This document shows, in pieces, positions 52,741 to 62,273 of a stretch of DNA of 64,000 bases. The stretch lies in assembly GCF_040812395.1 (NCBI RefSeq), contig NZ_JBFNXH010000020.1:12825-76824 (forward strand). Direction: 5' to 3'. Numbering within the stretch: the first letter of the stretch is position 1; the number at the start of each line of letters is the position of its first letter. Source of the stretch: Paenibacillus_E sp040812395 (lineage in GTDB: Bacteria; Bacillota; Bacilli; Paenibacillales; NBRC-103111). Under the pieces are notes generated by a model that saw only the letters and a list, made by a program, of their open reading frames with translations, ran no database searches and had not been told where the DNA came from. A program made the translations under genes and the position numbers.

Positions 52741-54148
52741 AGTCACTTCCGCCTTATTCTGAGTATAGGGATTCTGACCAACCGTGTTTTGGACAAATAC
52801 CAAAACATTGGAAAGTTCTTAGAAATGGTCAAATCTTCTCACAACGAAATCAGACAGGATTTCCTGATTTACCAATTTTAGAGGTATCTTTAAAAACAGG
52901 AATTTGTGTGAGGGATTTTGAAAATTCGAAGAGAAAGCAAGTTGTGAACAATCGTGAACAATACAAACGTGTTCGAAAGGGAGAAATAGCTACAAGCTGA
53001 TGAGGATGTGGCAAGGAGCTGTTGGAGTTGCTCCTGTCGATGGCTTGGTTAGTCCAGCATATGTTGTTGCGAGTCCATTATCAGAAGTGGACAGTAGATA
53101 TTATTCATACCTATTTCGAACTCATGCCTACATGAATGAAGTAAATAAATATTCACATGGAATTGTTGCAGACCGTAACAGGTTATACTGGGATGAGTTT
53201 AAACAAATACCGTCATTATTCCCGCCTAGTAATGAACAGAAGAAAATCGCTGATTTCTTAGATAACCATGGTAGAATGGTTACCCGACTCGCTCGGATTA
53301 AGAGGAGACAGATTAAGTTACTTAGAGAATTAAAACAAGCTATCATAAACAATGCGGTAACACGAGGAGTAAATTCTGAAGTAAAGCTAAAGTCTTCTAG
53401 TATTGATTGGCTTGGTGATATTCCTGAGCACTGGGAATGTAAAAAATTAAAGAGATGTGCAAATATCAATCCCTCAAAGCGTGATTTGTTTAGAGAGTTT
53501 TCGCCTGACGATAAGGTAGTATTTTTACCTATGGAAAAAATATCAGCCAATGTCGATGTTGACGATTCTGAAAAAAGACCCATTAAGGAAATAAAAGATG
53601 TCTTTACATATTTCGAGAGAAATGATGTGGTCGTAGCTAAAATTACACCTTGCTTCGAGAACGGTAAAGGAGCATGTTTGAACAATTTAGAATCAAAACT
53701 TGGTTTTGGAACAACTGAATTTATTGTGTTAAGAGCTCAAAAAAACATCATGTTACCTCAGTATTTGTACCTGATCACAAGAACAAGTTACTTTAGATTA
53801 TTTGGAGCAGAAGTTATGACAGGTGCAGCTGGTCAAAAACGTGTACTAATTGATTTTATAGCAAATTTTATTATTGGAATTCCAAATACAACTGAACAAC
53901 AAGCAATAATTGACCATATCACTCAAAAAACAGCGATAATCGATAAAAATATTGCTGGTATGGAAAAAGAAATCGATCTTATCTCCGAATATCGTATTCG
54001 CCTTATCTCTGATGTTGCAACAGGCAAAATCGATGTGAGACACATTACAGTTGCAGATTTTGAAGAAGAAGGTAAAGATATTGATGAGATTAACGAAGAT
54101 GAGATGGATAATGAGGAAGTTGCAGATTTCGAGGAGTGTGAGGTGTAA
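52734..54148 (+). pseudogene. hsdS: Type I restriction specificity subunit HsdS, frameshifted
   Basis: Two target-recognition domains are recognisable, the first beginning near IPKHWKVLRNGQIF, the second near WLGDIPEHWECKKLKR, each ending in conserved helices (PPSNEQKKIADFLDN and NTTEQQAIIDHITQKT). A deletion near 52990-53000 puts stop codons in frame after RKGEIA, splitting the first domain. The downstream 382-codon frame could make a partial protein. The C terminus is very acidic. Confidence 0.85.
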
Positions 54149-55368
54149 TACCAAGCAACACGAAAGAGAGCGGATTAGAAACCCTTATAGTAAATTATCT
54201 TGTGAACAACAATGGCTTTGAACAAGGGCAAAATAGCGACTATATCAAAGAATATGCAATTGATGAATCCAGACTATTTCGATTCTTGCACGATACCCAA
54301 CCTGAAAAACTTGAGATTTTAGGCGTTTTCAACAGCGATATCAATAAGTCTAAACTTCTGAACCGCTTGCAAGGCGAAATTACAAAAAACGGCATCATTG
54401 ATGTGCTTAGATCCGGTATAAAGGTGTATCCCGTTACATTAGATTTATTTTATCTCACACCATATGAGCAAAATCATAAAGCAAAAGAATTATACGATAA
54501 AAATATTTTCAGTGTCACGCGGCAGCTTATGTATGTAAGAGACAATTCTAAGCTTGCCCTTGACTTTGCTGTTTTAATTAATGGGCTCCCCATTATTACT
54601 TGCGATCTTAAAAACCGACTTACAAAGCAAAATGTTGAAGATGCGGTTTATCAATATAAAATGGATCGTGATCCGCGAGAACTTCTGTTTAACTTCGGTA
54701 GATGTATGGTACATTTTGCAGTTGATGATAATGAAATTAAAATGGGTACGAAGCTTGATAGTAAAAAGTCCTGGTTTTTACCTTTTAATAAGGGCTACAA
54801 TGATGGTGCCGGCAACCCACCTAATCCCGACGGTATAAAAACGGACTATCTGTGGAAACAGATTTTTAAAAAAGATGAACTTTCAAACATCATTGGAAAT
54901 TATGCGCAAATCGTTGAGGAGAAAGACGAAGAAACAAAGAAGATCAAGAAGACTCAAATATTCCCTCGATTTCATCAACTTGCGGGTGTTAAAGCTATTT
55001 TAGCTGACGTTAACACTATGGGGTGGGTCAAAAATATCTCATACAACACAGTGCAGGTAGCGGCAAGTCAAATTCCATTGCGTGGCTTGCTCATCAGCTC
55101 GTTTCCATAACTACGAACGGGAAAAATACCTTTGATTCGGTCATTGTCGTTACGGATCGAATTCTTGATAAGCAAATTAGAAATTCAATTAATAGCTTTA
55201 TGCAAGTTGCGAATACGGTTGGTCATGCTGAAAGCTCTGGCGATCTTAAGAAGCTTCTCCAAGATGGTAAGAAGATTATTATTACAATTGTGCATAAGTT
55301 TCCATATATACTTGAGGATAGTGGGAGTGAACATCGAAAGAACAATTTTGCCATTATTATTGACGAAG
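54148..55368 (+). pseudogene. hsdR: Type I restriction endonuclease HsdR, broken and truncated
   Basis: Encodes the N-terminal nuclease domain (ALDFAVLINGLPIITCDLKN carries the PD-(D/E)xK-like site) and the start of the helicase with Walker A QHSAGSGKSNSIAWLAHQLV. The expected start ATG-CCA-AGC reads ATA at 54148. A frameshift lies between 55020 and 55080. The gene stops about one third of the way at DEAH-box sequence IIIDE near 55365, where it joins an Rrf2-like gene fragment. Confidence 0.85.
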
Positions 55369-55696
55369 AGAAGAATCATGAGAAAACTTACTAAAGCTGG
55401 TCTTATTACATCTACTCTTGGAACCAATGCAGCGATAAACCTGGCCAAAAAGGCAAATCAAATCACGCTATTGGATGTATATCGTGCAACTATCTATTGA
55501 AGATAATCAGGAAATTTTTATCATTCATCAGGATACAAACCCGACTTGTCCGGTAGGAAGTAAAATGCCGCATTTATTGGATGGAGTGTACACTAAAGTC
55601 CAAACGACTATGGAGAACGAATTGTCGGGGATTACGATTGAGTATCTGGTCAAGAGTGGAATAGCCGAAACGAAAGGTTTAGACATCAATGCGTGA
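55366..55696 (+). pseudogene. Rrf2-family regulator, N-terminally truncated and frameshifted
   Basis: The sequence RRIMRKLTKAGLITSTLGTN, then AINLAKKANQITLLDVYRA and, after a frameshift near 55492, IIHQDTNPTCPVGSKMPHLLD match the middle and C terminus of YwnA-like Rrf2 regulators. The first 45 or so residues are missing; the fragment fuses directly to hsdR. A hairpin of AAGGAG/CTCCTT with T tract at 55731-55780 may be its terminator. Confidence 0.72.
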
Positions 55697-55897
55697 ACGA
55701 GGATTATAGTAAAGGTGAACTATAGCACAATAAGGAGGGAGTAGATTACGCGGCAACTGCTCCTTGTTTTTACATTCAAGTAACGGGCAGTTTTGCTCAT
55801 AATTGTACCGTCATTTTTGTAATGGTATAATTGGAAAATTTATAAAACCAAGGAGTGCTCATTATGGAACAGACACTCAATCAATCCAGGTTGATTG

Positions 55898-56116
55898 ATG
55901 GAGGGCCTTCCTTCAACAGGCAAATCAACGAATGCAGGAATATTATTCTCACAATTAGAGCGAAATGGCAAGAAAGCAAGATGGATTCACGAAGTAGCGT
56001 CATCCAACTTTAGTTATTTATCGAAGCAATTTATAAGATTATGTCCCCGCTTAATCCATCATTGATTTACTTATATATGACTGATGACATTAAAGTTATT
56101 ATCTTGACATTATAGC
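55898..56116 (+). pseudogene. P-loop kinase-like protein remnant
   Basis: A short frame starts MEGLPSTGKSTNAGILFSQL, a Walker A sequence near the N terminus, then WIHEVASSNF. After a frameshift near 56045 the sequence LNPSLIYLYMTDDIK continues in another frame. The rest is missing. Function unknown. The gap 56117-56231 shows nothing. Confidence 0.5.
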
Positions 56117-56231
56117 TGGTGTCTGAAGGTATTTCATACAGCTACTTCTGGATATTCTTATGCTTCTTACATGGTTCGTATTAGCTCAAAGCTCCAATTG
56201 CAATACTTTACACTACAATAACGGTATTAAG

Positions 56232-56615
56232 TCAAATTTTAATACTAGTTCGTTCAATCTGAGATTCTAATACATCGTATAAAGCAAGTTTATAGTTTAT
56301 TTTATCCAAGTTAAAATATAGATCCTTTATGCTTTTCTCAATTTCTTTTTTATGAATGAGCATCATCAATTTTCGTTCTGAAATCGTCGAGTCCCCTTCT
56401 TTGTATAAGTAAACATACTTCTGAATTTGAGCAATGGGCATTCCTGTTGCTCGAAGCGCAGTAACGAAGTGTATCCAGCTTAAATCTTCTTGGTCATATA
56501 ACCGCTTCCCATTTTCATTTCTCTTAACATGTGGGAGCAGCCCTTCCTTTTCGTAATATCGAAGTGTGGGAGCTGCTATTCCTGTCATTTCAGTAACTTT
56601 TTTTATGGTCAACAT
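56232..56615 (-). CDS. MerR-family transcriptional regulator
   Basis: Protein of 127 residues with the MerR helix-turn-helix and wing at the N terminus (MLTIKKVTEMTGIAAPTLRYYEKEGLLP) and the coiled-coil dimerisation helix. No cysteine-rich metal site is present, so it is likely of the NmlR/AdhR or effector-sensing type. It is transcribed divergently from the SDR gene; palindromes TTARAGTGAACTTTA lie in front of both genes. The ATG at 56615 follows GGAGGTTTGTTT. Confidence 0.88.
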   Translation of the reverse strand: MLTIKKVTEMTGIAAPTLRYYEKEGLLPHVKRNENGKRLYDQEDLSWIHFVTALRATGMPIAQIQKYVYLYKEGDSTISERKLMMLIHKKEIEKSIKDLYFNLDKINYKLALYDVLESQIERTSIKI

Positions 56616-56638
56616 AAACAAACCTCCATCATTTTTCT

Positions 56639-56654
56639 TTAGAGTGAACTTTAA
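56639..56654. promoter_or_regulatory. MerR-type palindrome near the merR start
   Basis: TTAGAGTGAACTTTAA at 56639-56654 differs from the SDR promoter palindrome at a single position of the core (TAGAGT against TAAAGT). It is 24 bases upstream of the merR start and suggests autoregulation. Confidence 0.65.
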
Positions 56655-56776
56655 TGAAATTCTTCGTTTTTTCCAAGTGCCTTATCCAAATTTTACATTT
56701 TAAATGATGGGAAAATATGATTGTTAAAAGAATTTTCTTCATTTAATTGTACACTTTTTATAAATAAACAAAAGCC

Positions 56777-56807
56777 TTGACTTAAAGTGAACTTTATAAA
56801 CTATGCT
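56777..56807 (+). promoter_or_regulatory. MerR-type promoter of the SDR gene
   Basis: TTGACT at 56777-56782 and TATGCT at 56802-56807 are 19 bases apart. This long spacing is the hallmark of MerR-activated promoters. The spacer is filled by the palindrome TAAAGT-GA-ACTTTA. Confidence 0.8.
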
Positions 56808-56850
56808 AACAGTGTATTCGAAAATTGATTTCAGAGAGGATGAACTACTG

Positions 56851-57639
56851 TTGAAAACGGGAACTTTAGAACATGAAGTTACAATGAACAATATCTCAAT
56901 CGTCACTGGCGGCAGCCGCGGACTTGGTCGCAATACTGCCATCAGTATTGCGCGTCATGGCGGCGATGTCATCCTGACCTATCGTAGCCAATCAGAAGAA
57001 GCAAAATCTGTCGTTGCTGAGATCGAAGCTCTGGGGCGTAAAGCGGTCGCTCTACAACTCGATGTTGGAAACATTGCCAGCTTTGCGGCCTTTGCTGAGA
57101 CGCTCCGTTCGACCCTGCAGTCTACTTGGGGTAGCCCCACTTTCAATCATCTGGTGAACAATGCCGGCCACGGAGAAATGATCGGCTTTACCGAAACTAC
57201 AGAAGCTCAGTTCGACGGCCTATTCAATGTGCACGTCAAGGGCGTGTTTTTCTTGACTCAGGCCCTTCTGCCGCTTCTTGCAGATGGTGGTCGTATTGTG
57301 AACTTCTCATCGGGCCTCACTCGTGTCTCTTATCCCGGCTTCTCCGCCTACTCAGCGGCAAAGGGTGCGATCGAGATTCTAACCATCTATATGGCCAAAG
57401 AACTGGGTCACCGCGGTATCACCGCTAATACCATTGCGCCTGGTGCAATCGAAACCGATTTTCTAGGCGGTGCTGTACGCGACACGCCGGCTTACAATGA
57501 AGCATTTGCCGCGATGGTTGCCCTTGGTCGTGTCGGCGTACCCGACGACATTGGTCCTGCAGTCGCCAGCCTACTCGGTCCCGACAATCGCTGGGTTAAT
57601 GCGCAGAGAATCGAGGTCTCGGGTGGTCAGAATATCTGA
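56851..57639 (+). CDS. SDR-family NAD(P)-dependent oxidoreductase
   Basis: Short-chain dehydrogenase of 262 residues (or 251 from the ATG at 56884). Cofactor motif TGGSRGLGRNTA, structural NNAGH, catalytic Ser in NFSSGL, and YSAAKGA with active Tyr and Lys are intact. C-terminal GGQNI ends the fold. The TTG at 56851 follows AGAGGATG; the ATG at 56884 starts immediately before the Rossmann fold. It is the probable target of the divergent MerR. Codon use is GC-richer than the island. Substrate unknown. Confidence 0.88.
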   Translation: MKTGTLEHEVTMNNISIVTGGSRGLGRNTAISIARHGGDVILTYRSQSEEAKSVVAEIEALGRKAVALQLDVGNIASFAAFAETLRSTLQSTWGSPTFNHLVNNAGHGEMIGFTETTEAQFDGLFNVHVKGVFFLTQALLPLLADGGRIVNFSSGLTRVSYPGFSAYSAAKGAIEILTIYMAKELGHRGITANTIAPGAIETDFLGGAVRDTPAYNEAFAAMVALGRVGVPDDIGPAVASLLGPDNRWVNAQRIEVSGGQNI

Positions 57640-57744
57640 TCGCTAGTAATATTGACTGGAAGTCACCTTCCTTCTAGTTGTCAGAGACCGCTGCGTGGAA
57701 ATGAGGCGGCCTCCTTTAATATGCCTATGGAAAAGGAAAATACA

Positions 57745-58173
57745 ATGCCATTGATTATTGTTCACGCGCCTGAAGCGGCGTTCGATGTGAAGGCACGGCG
57801 ATCAATTGTCGGAGAACTCACAGATTTTGCGCTTGAATGCGAAGCCTTGCCAAAGTCTCCCTTCGTCAAAAGTACGGTTTGGACCTATTTTAATCTTTAC
57901 GATCAGGATACCGCTTTTATGGGAGATGAAGAAGCGACAACGAATGTTGTCAGCGTGCAGATTTTCGTCATTGAGGGCGGTTTAGACAGCGATGCCAAAA
58001 TGAGGCTGGTCGAAGGGGCTACCACAATTTTCGGACGGCAGCTCGGCACTTCTTATCTCATTCCAGTCTATATCATCATTCACGAAGTCCACGAGGAAAA
58101 TTGGGGGATCTTTGGCCGGAAGGCAGATTTAGCAGCTTTCCGAGCATCATCAATTGACGCAACTGCTCTGTAG
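57745..58173 (+). CDS. Tautomerase family protein
   Basis: Protein of 142 residues. Pro1 after Met removal, in PLIIVHAPEA, is the catalytic base of 4-oxalocrotonate tautomerase-like enzymes. The length and the repeated beta-alpha-beta layout (SIVGELTDFALECEALPKSPFVKS, then AKMRLVEGATTIFGRQLG) match the fused tautomerase group. The ATG at 57745 is chosen because it sets Pro as residue two; in-frame starts further up lie before it. Follows SDR by 105 bases and may share its transcript. Confidence 0.8.
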   Translation: MPLIIVHAPEAAFDVKARRSIVGELTDFALECEALPKSPFVKSTVWTYFNLYDQDTAFMGDEEATTNVVSVQIFVIEGGLDSDAKMRLVEGATTIFGRQLGTSYLIPVYIIIHEVHEENWGIFGRKADLAAFRASSIDATAL

Positions 58174-58184
58174 CTAGCCGAAAA

Positions 58185-58410
58185 ATGACTGCCCTTAGTA
58201 ATGAAGAGGAAATAGAGTTCGGGACTGCGAAGATCGCACCTTGGCTTTTGGCAGACAAGTTGCGAAAACATGGAGCAGTCTATAGCAGACGGACGAACTG
58301 GAGTACATTTATCGTCGAGGAAAGGAACCTTCTTATCGGGCAAAAATCAGGCTTCCATGTCCTTGCTAGCAAACGCGGTTGTCGCCGTGCTTACCTCACA
58401 AAATTTGATG
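58185..58410 (+). pseudogene. DJ-1/PfpI family C-terminal remnant
   Basis: The frame ALSNEEEIEFGTAKIAPWLLADKL, then WSTFIVEERNLLIGQ, and after a frameshift near 58345 NQASMSLLANAVVAVL matches the C-terminal part of type 1 glutamine-amidotransferase-like (Hsp31/PfpI) proteins. The N-terminal part with the catalytic Cys is absent. It abuts the tautomerase gene. Confidence 0.65.
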
Positions 58411-58496
58411 GGCTAAGCCTCCACGCACAGGTAACTGGCAGAGCTTTTATCTAATACCATAGGGACACGTGGGTTTAAGGGACGTGGAGACCAACA

Positions 58497-58540
58497 AAAG
58501 ACCGTTAAAGCCATTCCAAAGGCAATAAACGGTCTTTTTG
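58497..58540 (+). terminator. Rho-independent terminator
   Basis: AAAAGACCGTT at 58497-58507 pairs with AACGGTCTTTTT at 58528-58539; T run follows. Ends the SDR-tautomerase unit. Confidence 0.85.
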
Positions 58541-59068
58541 TTTCTGTTCTTTTAAGCCATATTACTTTTTCAGTGACTTCGAAAATATGACTAATCCCTT
58601 CTCTGTCATGTTAAAGGCAAAAATATGCTTGATTTTTTGGTGGAAATATATCTGATGTTACACAGTAACATTGTTAGTGGTCATTTAAGTTATAGTTAAT
58701 ATTTTTTCGGATGGTTGTGATTGCTCTTGCTTCGAATATATAAATCTTCGGACGCTATGTATGAGGATTTACTCTCCGTTATTTTTTTCAATGCCACCGT
58801 AAATCTTAAGGGGGCACATTGCTATTTGTGGGGTTAATTTTAATAGAAGTAGACTTAGACGGAGGAATAGAACCGTGATTCCGTGGTCAAAACGAAGCTT
58901 ATGGTGAATTGTGGATTTACCAAGCCACTTCGCCTCCACCATGTAAATCACAACCGCATGAGATTGTGGGTTTTTGTAATTCCTCGACTCGTAAATTCAG
59001 AGTTGCGCTAACCATCAACGCAGGTTTACTTTTCAGTGAACAGATCTGCTTCCTCTAATGTAGCTTTA
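58541..59068. other. Gene-free stretch with a degraded ORF fragment
   Basis: No gene is supported. On the minus strand near 58945-58800 the sequence GTGGCTTGGTAAATCCACAATTC resembles the start of a small ORF at 63918-63739 (20 of 23 bases), but stops interrupt it at once; the continuing frame reads PRNHGSIPPSKSTSIKINPT. It looks like a decayed relative of that small gene. Confidence 0.35.
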
Positions 59069-59497
59069 TCACATGCCAAGCATGGGAAGGTTCTTTCGGG
59101 TATGGTAAGTGAGAGACGATGAAATGCACTGTTTTAATTCATCTACTGGTATTTCATCGTTCTCGGCGAATACAATTGCCCGATTGCCTTCATAGTTGAA
59201 TATATCGGCAAAAAGTTCCCTGAAGGTTTCGACTAGTCTTGTGTTGCAGTTAAAATACATGGCATACAGATGCGGGCTTGATTTTTTCCAGTCAATTCTT
59301 ATTGTGCTTCCACTTGTTGAGACGTAACTAGGTTCACTCCATTTCAGTGTCTCTTCCAGGGGATATATGCCTTCTATCTCTGAGGCCGTTTCCAGAATCA
59401 ATTGCCGAAGAAATAACAGCTTCTTCTGAATGTGTTTCGGATACTGGTCGAACACAGCTGCTACCCTTACGTTTTCAATCGTACTTATAACGATCAT
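59069..59497 (-). CDS. DUF1801-like protein
   Basis: Protein of 142 residues resembling the YdhG/DUF1801 family: VFDQYPKHIQKKLLFLRQLILETA, then IEGIYPLEETLKWSEPSYVS and IRIDWKKSSPHLYAMYFNCNTRLV. The role of the family is not established. AAGGAAGGGA lies just upstream of the ATG, closer than ideal, so the start is approximate. It lies at the end of a minus-strand row of genes. Confidence 0.72.
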   Translation of the reverse strand: MIVISTIENVRVAAVFDQYPKHIQKKLLFLRQLILETASEIEGIYPLEETLKWSEPSYVSTSGSTIRIDWKKSSPHLYAMYFNCNTRLVETFRELFADIFNYEGNRAIVFAENDEIPVDELKQCISSSLTYHTRKNLPMLGM

Positions 59498-59635
59498 TCC
59501 CTTCCTTGTTTCTGCATCCTAAGCAGGAGGGCACGAAAGTCCCCTAAATCCAAGCGTTTGTCTTGGATAGGAGGCCTTTCGCTGCAAGCTGGAAAGGGCT
59601 CACAACCTGTTCTTTTACAGGGACGGTGCAATTGA

Positions 59636-60217
59636 CTATTGGCGTATAGCGATATATATCTCCGCTTGCCCGTCGTTCGGATCTACATTCGGGCTATACC
59701 ATTCAAAATCGCCTGTGAACGCCCGGTCATTGCCGGACTGTTTCGACCAATGCCAAATATCGGTCCAAGCCCGCTGTACCACCTCAATAATGGGTCCCCG
59801 CTCGGTGACGAATACGGCATATTTCGCCGAAGGGACGGTAAACGTTGAAATGGACGCGAGATCTTGAACCTGCACTAATTCCCGTACATGTACCCCGACC
59901 ATCACTTCATATTGTCCGTCAGCGCCTTGTTCATAATTGAAGTAACAGCTATAATGGCCATGCTGCTGGAGATGAGGGGCGAGAAGCTCGCTGATGTTAA
60001 GGGCGTGAAAATGTTCAAACAGCTGACCAATTTTTCCTTTGCCGCTTAATTCGGCTGCATTAGTCGTGACGGTGCTAATTCCGGCCAGGGTGAAAGAGGG
60101 AAGTTCCTCGATACGGGCTGGTTCAATTAGTTTGTGGTTTGCCCCTTCTGCGGGTAGCGAGCTGTCGGATGGAGGCGCACTGTTGTGTCCCATCGGGATG
60201 AATTCGTCTTGTCTCAT
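59636..60217 (-). CDS. GyrI-like effector-binding domain protein
   Basis: Protein of 193 residues. After a polar N terminus the segment PSFTLAGISTVTTNAAELSGKGKIGQLFEHF begins an AraC-effector/GyrI-like domain (about 40-193), ending ERGPIIEVVQRAWTDIWHW, then DFEWYSPNVDPNDGQAEIYIAIRQ, which is typical. It has no DNA-binding domain and is probably a ligand-binding protein. It follows the YafY-like regulator gene with 65 bases between. Confidence 0.8.
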   Translation of the reverse strand: MRQDEFIPMGHNSAPPSDSSLPAEGANHKLIEPARIEELPSFTLAGISTVTTNAAELSGKGKIGQLFEHFHALNISELLAPHLQQHGHYSCYFNYEQGADGQYEVMVGVHVRELVQVQDLASISTFTVPSAKYAVFVTERGPIIEVVQRAWTDIWHWSKQSGNDRAFTGDFEWYSPNVDPNDGQAEIYIAIRQ

Positions 60218-60281
60218 CACTAATCATTCTCCTTTTAGTGGAATGTGTTTAGTGTAAACCATGTAACATGACAACTATCTG

Positions 60282-61235
60282 TCATGTTGCATGATCCTTT
60301 CTATATATTTTGGCAACTTGTTCTGCACGACAAGCAATGATCTCGCGCAAATGTGGAGGATGGAGCACTTCTGCATGGTGGCCCAAGCTGAGAATGAATC
60401 GATACAACCATTCATCTTCCGGGTACGCCTTCCTCACTTGCCAACTCCCGTCATCCAGGGGCGAAAGCTCCTCGATGCCAAACCATTCTTCTGCCAAATG
60501 ACGAGCATCAGCACGAAAGCGCAATACGAATTCTGTTACCTGAGAGGGATCGCATGAGCGCTGACCTGTGACATGCTCGTGTAGGGGAAGCTCTCTTCGA
60601 ATGAATCTCCTCTCGGGGGAGACCTCTAGTTCCTTCATTCGCTTTAGCTTGAACAGCCGGAACTGTTCTTTCGCTTGGCAATAGGCATTTAAATACCATT
60701 GCTTTCCTTTTAGGAGGAGCATATGCGGTTCTACAATCCGATGGGATACCACTCCTTCGGCATTGGAATAGATGAATCCCGCTATTCGACAGTTGTCTAT
60801 CGCTTCTTTCAATAGTTGTAGTTTAGGTCGCAGTCTCTCGTTACCGTCCCAGGGCGAATAGTCGATCATTACGCGGCTGGCCAGATGCCGGAATTCCTCG
60901 GAGTATGCGGGCGGGATAACGCTATTGATTTTCTCCATGAGCTGTTGATGCTGCTCGTTGCCATATGAGGTGGAGATGCTGCGCAGGGCGGTGACGATGA
61001 TAGCAAGCTCGTCGTTGGTCATCACATTGCGGTCCAAGCGGTAACCTTCCGCCAGCCCGATGCCTCCGTTCGCTCCCTGATAGGTGATGATGGGGATGCC
61101 GGCCCCATTAATCGCTTCAATATCCCGGTATATCGTCCGTAGGGACACCTCGAACCGCTCCGCGAGCTCCTTGGCCTGCATCCTACGACGGTTCAGCAGC
61201 AAAATAATGATGGATAAGAGCCTGTCCAGTTTCAT
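60282..61235 (-). CDS. YafY-type HTH and WYL domain transcriptional regulator
   Basis: Protein of 317 residues. The N-terminal HTH_11-type domain (MKLDRLLSIIILLLNRRRMQ, then AKELAERFEVSLRTIYRDIE) precedes a WYL domain near 140-215 (YSNAEGVVSHRIVEPHMLLLKGKQWYLNAYC) and a C-terminal extension. It probably controls the following effector-binding protein gene and itself. The ATG at 61235 follows GAGGGGA; an upstream start five codons earlier is less likely. Confidence 0.87.
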   Translation of the reverse strand: MKLDRLLSIIILLLNRRRMQAKELAERFEVSLRTIYRDIEAINGAGIPIITYQGANGGIGLAEGYRLDRNVMTNDELAIIVTALRSISTSYGNEQHQQLMEKINSVIPPAYSEEFRHLASRVMIDYSPWDGNERLRPKLQLLKEAIDNCRIAGFIYSNAEGVVSHRIVEPHMLLLKGKQWYLNAYCQAKEQFRLFKLKRMKELEVSPERRFIRRELPLHEHVTGQRSCDPSQVTEFVLRFRADARHLAEEWFGIEELSPLDDGSWQVRKAYPEDEWLYRFILSLGHHAEVLHPPHLREIIACRAEQVAKIYRKDHAT

Positions 61236-61530
61236 AGAATGTCCCCTCATTACGCTTCCGAATTCAAAATAATAGCAAGAAGAAACCGCTCCTTGTTTAG
61301 ATGTTTAGAATGCAGGTACTGCGCAAACATCAACGAAGGAGAGGTTTCTTTTGTATACAGAATATACCATGCCTTAAGTCTGGGCACAATGTACAAATTG
61401 AAACCCAAATTCAGCTTATTCTCGGTTACCGCTCATGAATCATTGTGCTCGCACAAGGCTGTGTGGTGATGGCTTCCCCATAGCCGCGGCTCCTTAATCT
61501 GATGAGGCCAGTATTTTTTGGCACCTGGGT

Positions 61531-61925
61531 CTATTCGTTGATCGGCATTTCAATTCTTGCGCCGTTTGCGGCGATTTCTCGAATTGAAGAGATTGTAGCT
61601 TCATCCAGTTTCGCATCCACGGCAGGCAAAGCTTTAAGGATATGCTCCGGATTGCGGACTCCGACGAGCGCGCTCGTCAGGGCTGGATTTGCAAGTACAT
61701 AAGCAATGGCAAGTTGCGCGACGGTAACGTTGTGCTGAGTCGCCAATGCTTTCAATTGCTCGACAATGGAGATGTTTTGGGTAAAGTCTTCTCCGGTATG
61801 AGAGGAGGATTTGGAGCGCCAGTCTTGTTCGCCAAAACGGGTATCGGCTGTGTAATTCCCGGAGAGCAGGCCTGATGCAAGCGGACTATACGCCACAACA
61901 CGTGTGACAGCAGTGACAGCTTCTA
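61531..61925 (-). pseudogene. Aldo/keto reductase C-terminal remnant
   Basis: On the minus strand VVAYSPLASGLLSGNYT, then AIAYVLANPALTSALVGVRN and AKLDEATISSIRE match the C-terminal third of aldo/keto reductases. The catalytic Tyr/Lys half is missing. The left edge ends at about 61920-61925 where a thioesterase fragment begins in the opposite direction. Confidence 0.75.
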
Positions 61926-62267
61926 CTGACTCAGTTGATTTCTTACACCCTATCAGGCCAACTGATTCTTGTTTCCCTAGAGTCTTTCGTCACATGGACG
62001 GGCAAGAGTTCGATAGAGGTTTTTGTGAAAGTGGTCAGAGAAGATTTAAGAAGTGGTGAGAGGAAAATCGCTGCGACATCTTTTCTTACTTTCGTTGCTT
62101 TGGATGAAGAAAATAAGACGATACTTGTACCTCGTATACTGCCAGAGACGGAAGAAGAAAAAAAGTTACATGAAACTGCCGAGCATAGAACTGAAATGAG
62201 GAAACACCGCAGAGAGGAAAGCAAGAAGTTCGCTGACTATTTGCTAACGAAGTATCCATGGGAATGA
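61925..62267 (+). pseudogene. Acyl-CoA thioesterase remnant
   Basis: DSVDFLHPIRPTDS in one frame, then after a frameshift near 61968 SFVTWTGKSSIEVFVKVVRE and ATSFLTFVALDEENKTILVP match the second hotdog domain of BFIT/YkhA-like acyl-CoA thioesterases, with the usual charged C terminus. The N-terminal part is absent. Confidence 0.72.
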
Positions 62268-62273
62268 TTCAGC

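Noticed and set aside
58769..58951. 60-codon minus-strand frame
   Set aside because: Runs through the degraded sequence related to the 63.9-kb ORF in another frame; not a gene.
59500..59635. Possible T-box or riboswitch between the minus-strand genes (ATCCAAG/CTTGGAT hairpin)
   Set aside because: Only one simple stem, no specifier or conserved T-box sequence, and no biosynthetic gene downstream.
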